A stretch of DNA of 7,629 bases from positions 1 to 7,629 of the forward strand of contig JAQTRB010000062.1 of the NCBI GenBank assembly GCA_028712015.1. The letters are read 5' to 3'. The notes under the pieces are model-generated. The model searched no databases. It saw only the letters and a list, made by a program, of their open reading frames with translations, and was not told where the DNA came from. The DNA is from Syntrophales bacterium. Lineage in GTDB: Bacteria > Desulfobacterota > Syntrophia > Syntrophales > UBA5619. The position numbers and the translations under genes were made by a program. Position 1 is the stretch's first letter. The number at the start of each line of letters is the position of its first letter. Shown here one piece after another: positions 5,506-7,629 of this stretch.

Positions 5506-6675
5506 ATGTTGCCATTAACTGGAATTAAAGTGATCGACCTGACCCGGGTGGTTGCGGGACCCACCTGCACCCTTCAGTTGGGTCAGATGGGCGCCGAGGT
5601 GATCAAGGTCGAGGCGCCCGGCAAAGGGGACGATACGCGGACGGCGCCGCCTTTTATCAACGGCGAGAGCGCCTGGTTCATCGAGATGAACTGCAACAAG
5701 AAGAGCATCACCCTGGATCTGAAAAGCCCGGAAGGCAAGGAGGCGCTCTGGCGGCTCATCGACCAGGCCGATGTCTTCATCGAAAACTTCCGGCCGGGTG
5801 TGTGCGACAAGCTGGGATTCAGCTATAAGGCCGCAGCGGCCCGGAATCCCCGCCTGATCTACTGCTCCATTTCCGGATACGGCAGCGCCGAAAAGATCGG
5901 TTCCTACGATCCGATCATCCAGGGCGAGTGCGGACTCATGTCCATCACCGGCGAGCCGGAAGGCGAACCCATGAAGGTGGCGATTCCCATCTCGGATCTG
6001 ATCAGCGCCCTTTACGGCGTGCAGGGGATTCTCTACGCACTGATTCACAGGGGAAAGACAGGCCGAGGCCAGTATGTCGACATCGCCATGCTCCATGCCA
6101 TGGTGTCGCTGCTCCAGTTGCCGGGGAGCAAATATGTGGGCATCGGCGAGGACTCGCGGCGTTTGGGGAACAAGCACCCGAGCTGGGCCCCTTACCGGCT
6201 CTTCAAGTCGGCCGACGGCTACGTCAACATCGCCTGCGGGAACAACGGCCTCTGGCTCACGCTCTGCGACCAGTTGGGTCTGGCCCGCCTGAAGGAGGAC
6301 CCCCGCTTCCTGACGAACAAGGACCGCGTGGCCAACCGCGATCAGCTCAACGCGATCCTCGAGCCTGTCTTTCAGACCAAGACGACAGCCGAGTGGTGTG
6401 AGCGGCTCCTGAAGGTCGGCATTCCCACCGGCAAGATCCGTACCATCGCGGAGATCTTCAATGACCCGAAACTGATCGCGAACCGGATGGTGGTCGAGGT
6501 GGATCATCCCAAGGCCGGAAGGATCAAGGTCCTGGGGAATCCGCTCATGATGTCCGAAGCAACGCAGGAATACCGACCGGCACCGCTCTTGGGCGCCGAC
6601 AACGAAGAAATTCTTGCCGGCCTGGGGTTTGGCGCCGACGAGATCGCCCGGATGAAGGAAAAGGGCGCCATCTGA
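5506..6675 (+). CDS. Family III (CaiB/BaiF) CoA-transferase
   Basis: 389 residues, normal for the formyl-CoA transferase family. These enzymes move CoA between two carboxylic acids through an aspartyl-CoA thioester and work as interlocked dimers in the cytoplasm. Visible family marks: the opening LPLTGIKVIDLTRVVAGP, GAEVIKVE (30-36), the DVFIENFRPGV region (89-99), SISGYG (121-126), D164 in AIPISDLISALYG at the position of the catalytic Asp169 of Frc and CaiB, GRGQYVDIAM (186-195), the ADGYVNIACG strand (236-245) and the closing LGADNEEIL..LGF. No key residue appears missing. Substrates cannot be assigned: the family covers formyl, carnitine, bile acid, benzylsuccinate and mesaconyl types. 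It sits 31 bases after the regulator and 101 bases before a split ADP-forming acyl-CoA synthetase, suggesting a role in activating or releasing an organic acid within one operon. Confidence 0.94.
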   Translation: MLPLTGIKVIDLTRVVAGPTCTLQLGQMGAEVIKVEAPGKGDDTRTAPPFINGESAWFIEMNCNKKSITLDLKSPEGKEALWRLIDQADVFIENFRPGVCDKLGFSYKAAAARNPRLIYCSISGYGSAEKIGSYDPIIQGECGLMSITGEPEGEPMKVAIPISDLISALYGVQGILYALIHRGKTGRGQYVDIAMLHAMVSLLQLPGSKYVGIGEDSRRLGNKHPSWAPYRLFKSADGYVNIACGNNGLWLTLCDQLGLARLKEDPRFLTNKDRVANRDQLNAILEPVFQTKTTAEWCERLLKVGIPTGKIRTIAEIFNDPKLIANRMVVEVDHPKAGRIKVLGNPLMMSEATQEYRPAPLLGADNEEILAGLGFGADEIARMKEKGAI

Positions 6676-6776
6676 ACCCTGATGAGAACGGGGAGTGCCG
6701 GGAACCGTGACCGACAGGGACGGCGCTTCCGGATGAATTCGAACACGAAAACTCGAAGAAAGGGGAGATATCTCCG

Positions 6777-7463
6777 ATGAATTTGATTGAAGAGGCGGTC
6801 GAAGCCGGAAAATCGGCGCTGAACGAGTACGAGGCCAAACAGTTTCTGGCGGGTTTCGGGGTACCGGTGAGCCGGGAAACCCTGGTCCCCGATGCGGATG
6901 GGGCCGTCAAGGCGGCCGTAACCATTGGCTATCCGGTGGTTTTGAAAGCGGCCGGGGAGAAGCTCCAGCACAAGACGGAGGTGGGGGGCATTGCCCTGAA
7001 CCTGAAATCGGAGGCAGAGGTCCGGGAGCAGGCCAAAAGGCTGCTGGCCATTCCCGGCTGCGAAGCCCTCCTGGTCCAGGAGATGGTCAAGGGGGACCGG
7101 GAGCTGGTCTGCGGCCTCACGCGGGACGTCCAGTTCGGCCCCTGCGTGATGTTCGGCGTCGGCGGCATCTTCACCGAAGTGATCGACGACGCCGTCTTCC
7201 GTGTGGCCCCCGTCACCAAGGCGGAGGCCCTGGCGATGATGGACGATATCCGGATGGTCAAGATCCTCAAACCCTTCCGGGGCCAGCCGGCCGTCGACCG
7301 GGAGGCTCTGGCCGTCATCATCGTGGCCCTGGGGAAGATCGGCAGCGAGTGCGGCAATGTCCGGGAGATCGACATGAATCCGATCAAGATCCGTCCCGAC
7401 GGATCTCCCGTTGCGGTCGACGCCCTCGTGGCGCTCCAGAAGAAGGCGGCTGTCCATTCATGA
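6777..7463 (+). CDS. ADP-forming acyl-CoA (acetate-CoA) ligase, beta subunit (ATP-grasp)
   Basis: 228 residues, the size of the free-standing beta subunit (AcdB-like) of archaeal and syntroph ADP-forming acetyl-CoA synthetases. It forms ATP from ADP, phosphate and an acyl-CoA, or the reverse, together with the alpha subunit. ATP-grasp marks in order: LNEYEAKQFLAGFGVPV (15-31), K57 in PVVLKA for nucleotide binding, HKTEVGG (65-71), VQEMVKGDREL (100-110), GPCVMFGVGGIFTEV (121-135), the KPFRGQPAVD turn (165-174) and EIDMNP (197-202) with metal-binding D199 and N201. The start has GGGGAG at 6762-6767, nine bases upstream. The phosphohistidine-bearing CoA-binding part is not in this protein but begins in the next gene. 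Succinyl-CoA synthetase beta is less likely because that is longer and has a different C-terminal half. The acyl substrate is unknown. Confidence 0.93.
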   Translation: MNLIEEAVEAGKSALNEYEAKQFLAGFGVPVSRETLVPDADGAVKAAVTIGYPVVLKAAGEKLQHKTEVGGIALNLKSEAEVREQAKRLLAIPGCEALLVQEMVKGDRELVCGLTRDVQFGPCVMFGVGGIFTEVIDDAVFRVAPVTKAEALAMMDDIRMVKILKPFRGQPAVDREALAVIIVALGKIGSECGNVREIDMNPIKIRPDGSPVAVDALVALQKKAAVHS

Positions 7464-7466
7464 TTC

Positions 7467-7480
7467 CGGGATGCGTCCCG
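7467..7480 (+). other. Small stem-loop between the beta and alpha subunit genes
   Basis: CGGGA (7467-7471), loop TGCG, TCCCG (7476-7480), a perfect 5-bp stem with a tetraloop starting four bases after the beta-subunit stop. There is no T run, so it is not a standard terminator. It could affect mRNA processing or coupling of the two subunit genes, or be chance. Confidence 0.35.
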
Positions 7481-7505
7481 AAAAGACGATACAGGGAGAG
7501 AAGTG

Positions 7506-7629
7506 ATGACAAACAAACTGGTACCATTTTTTGAGCCCAAAAGCGTGGCCATCATCGGCGCCTCCGCGGCCGCGGGCAAGGCCGGCAATGACGTGCTTGT
7601 GAACATCCTGGCGAACGGTTATGCCGGGA
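7506..7629 (+). CDS. ADP-forming acyl-CoA ligase, alpha subunit (CoA-binding), N-terminal part
   Basis: 41 codons are visible before the window ends. The protein starts MTNKLVPFFEPKSVAIIGAS, then a glycine-rich segment with GKAGN and LANGYAG. This is the characteristic opening of the Rossmann CoA-binding domain of acetate-CoA ligase (ADP-forming) alpha subunits (AcdA-like): FF.PKSVAIIGAS....GK.G...L.NL...GY.G. The alpha subunit carries the CoA site and the active-site histidine that is phosphorylated, both beyond the window edge. GGGAG lies at 7494-7498, seven bases before the start. The gap to the beta gene is 42 bases, so the two are almost surely co-transcribed. It could be a full-length fusion carrying its own ATP-grasp part, which cannot be checked here. 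Confidence 0.9.
   Translation, partial: MTNKLVPFFEPKSVAIIGASAAAGKAGNDVLVNILANGYAG

Noticed and set aside
6091..6105. The CoA-transferase has histidine in MLHAMV, where many homologues have MLDA, which first looked like a lost catalytic aspartate.
   Set aside because: The catalytic Asp169 of Frc and CaiB lies earlier, in a D..sG type motif before the GRGQ segment; here it is D164 in PISDLISAL and is present. The histidine is at a non-catalytic position.
5515..6507. A 330-codon open frame on the - strand opposite the CoA-transferase, and a similar one at 6504-7457 opposite the ATP-grasp gene.
   Set aside because: Both are shadows of well-recognised + strand genes and contain no known motif.
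6676..6776. The 101-base gap before the ATP-grasp gene contains nested short complementary segments (CCGT/ACGG, CCGGGAA/TTCCGG).
   Set aside because: The stems are short and interrupted by mismatches, and there is no T run; not enough to call a terminator, riboswitch or small RNA.

Overview
The window reads as a stretch of chromosome from an anaerobic, fatty- or organic-acid-using bacterium. My best guess is a deltaproteobacterium in the Syntrophus/Desulfobacterota range. This rests on gene content and protein style: a long-chain acyl-CoA synthetase end, a multi-PAS HD-GYP protein, an IlvD of the MRSD...ERAPHRSL type, a family III CoA-transferase and a split ADP-forming acyl-CoA synthetase. 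The coding regions look moderately GC-rich. No rRNA, tRNA, CRISPR array, insertion sequence or phage gene was seen.

Layout. (1) Bases 1-227 are the 3' end of an AMP-binding acyl-CoA synthetase on the + strand. (2) Bases 266-454 hold what looks like the first ~45 codons of an Eco57I-like restriction-modification methylase, cut off and running into unrelated sequence. (3) Its stop overlaps the start of a 741-residue soluble protein with four PAS domains and an HD-GYP domain (451-2676). (4) A strong hairpin at 2735-2775 separates this gene from ilvD, which faces it on the - strand (2830-4485). (5) A 311-base AT-rich divergent region (4486-4796) carries two inverted copies of a ~19-base palindromic element, a Fur-box-like sequence and a candidate promoter. 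(6) On the + strand follow a GntR/FCD regulator (4797-5474), a CaiB/BaiF family III CoA-transferase (5506-6675), the ATP-grasp beta subunit of an ADP-forming acyl-CoA synthetase (6777-7463) and the first 41 codons of its CoA-binding alpha subunit (7506 to the window end).

How the genes may work together. The regulator, CoA-transferase and two synthetase subunits are co-directional with gaps of 31, 101 and 42 bases, so they probably form one acyl-CoA operon: CoA is moved between acids by the transferase, and an acyl-CoA can be cashed in for ATP by the ADP-forming enzyme. The two inverted elements sit one on the ilvD side and one at the regulator's start codon. The simplest reading is that the FCD regulator controls itself, the CoA genes and ilvD, linking a 2,3-dihydroxyacid dehydratase to acyl-CoA metabolism. 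That link is inference. I see no clearly new type of system here; the most original signals are the paired operators and the restriction-modification remnant.
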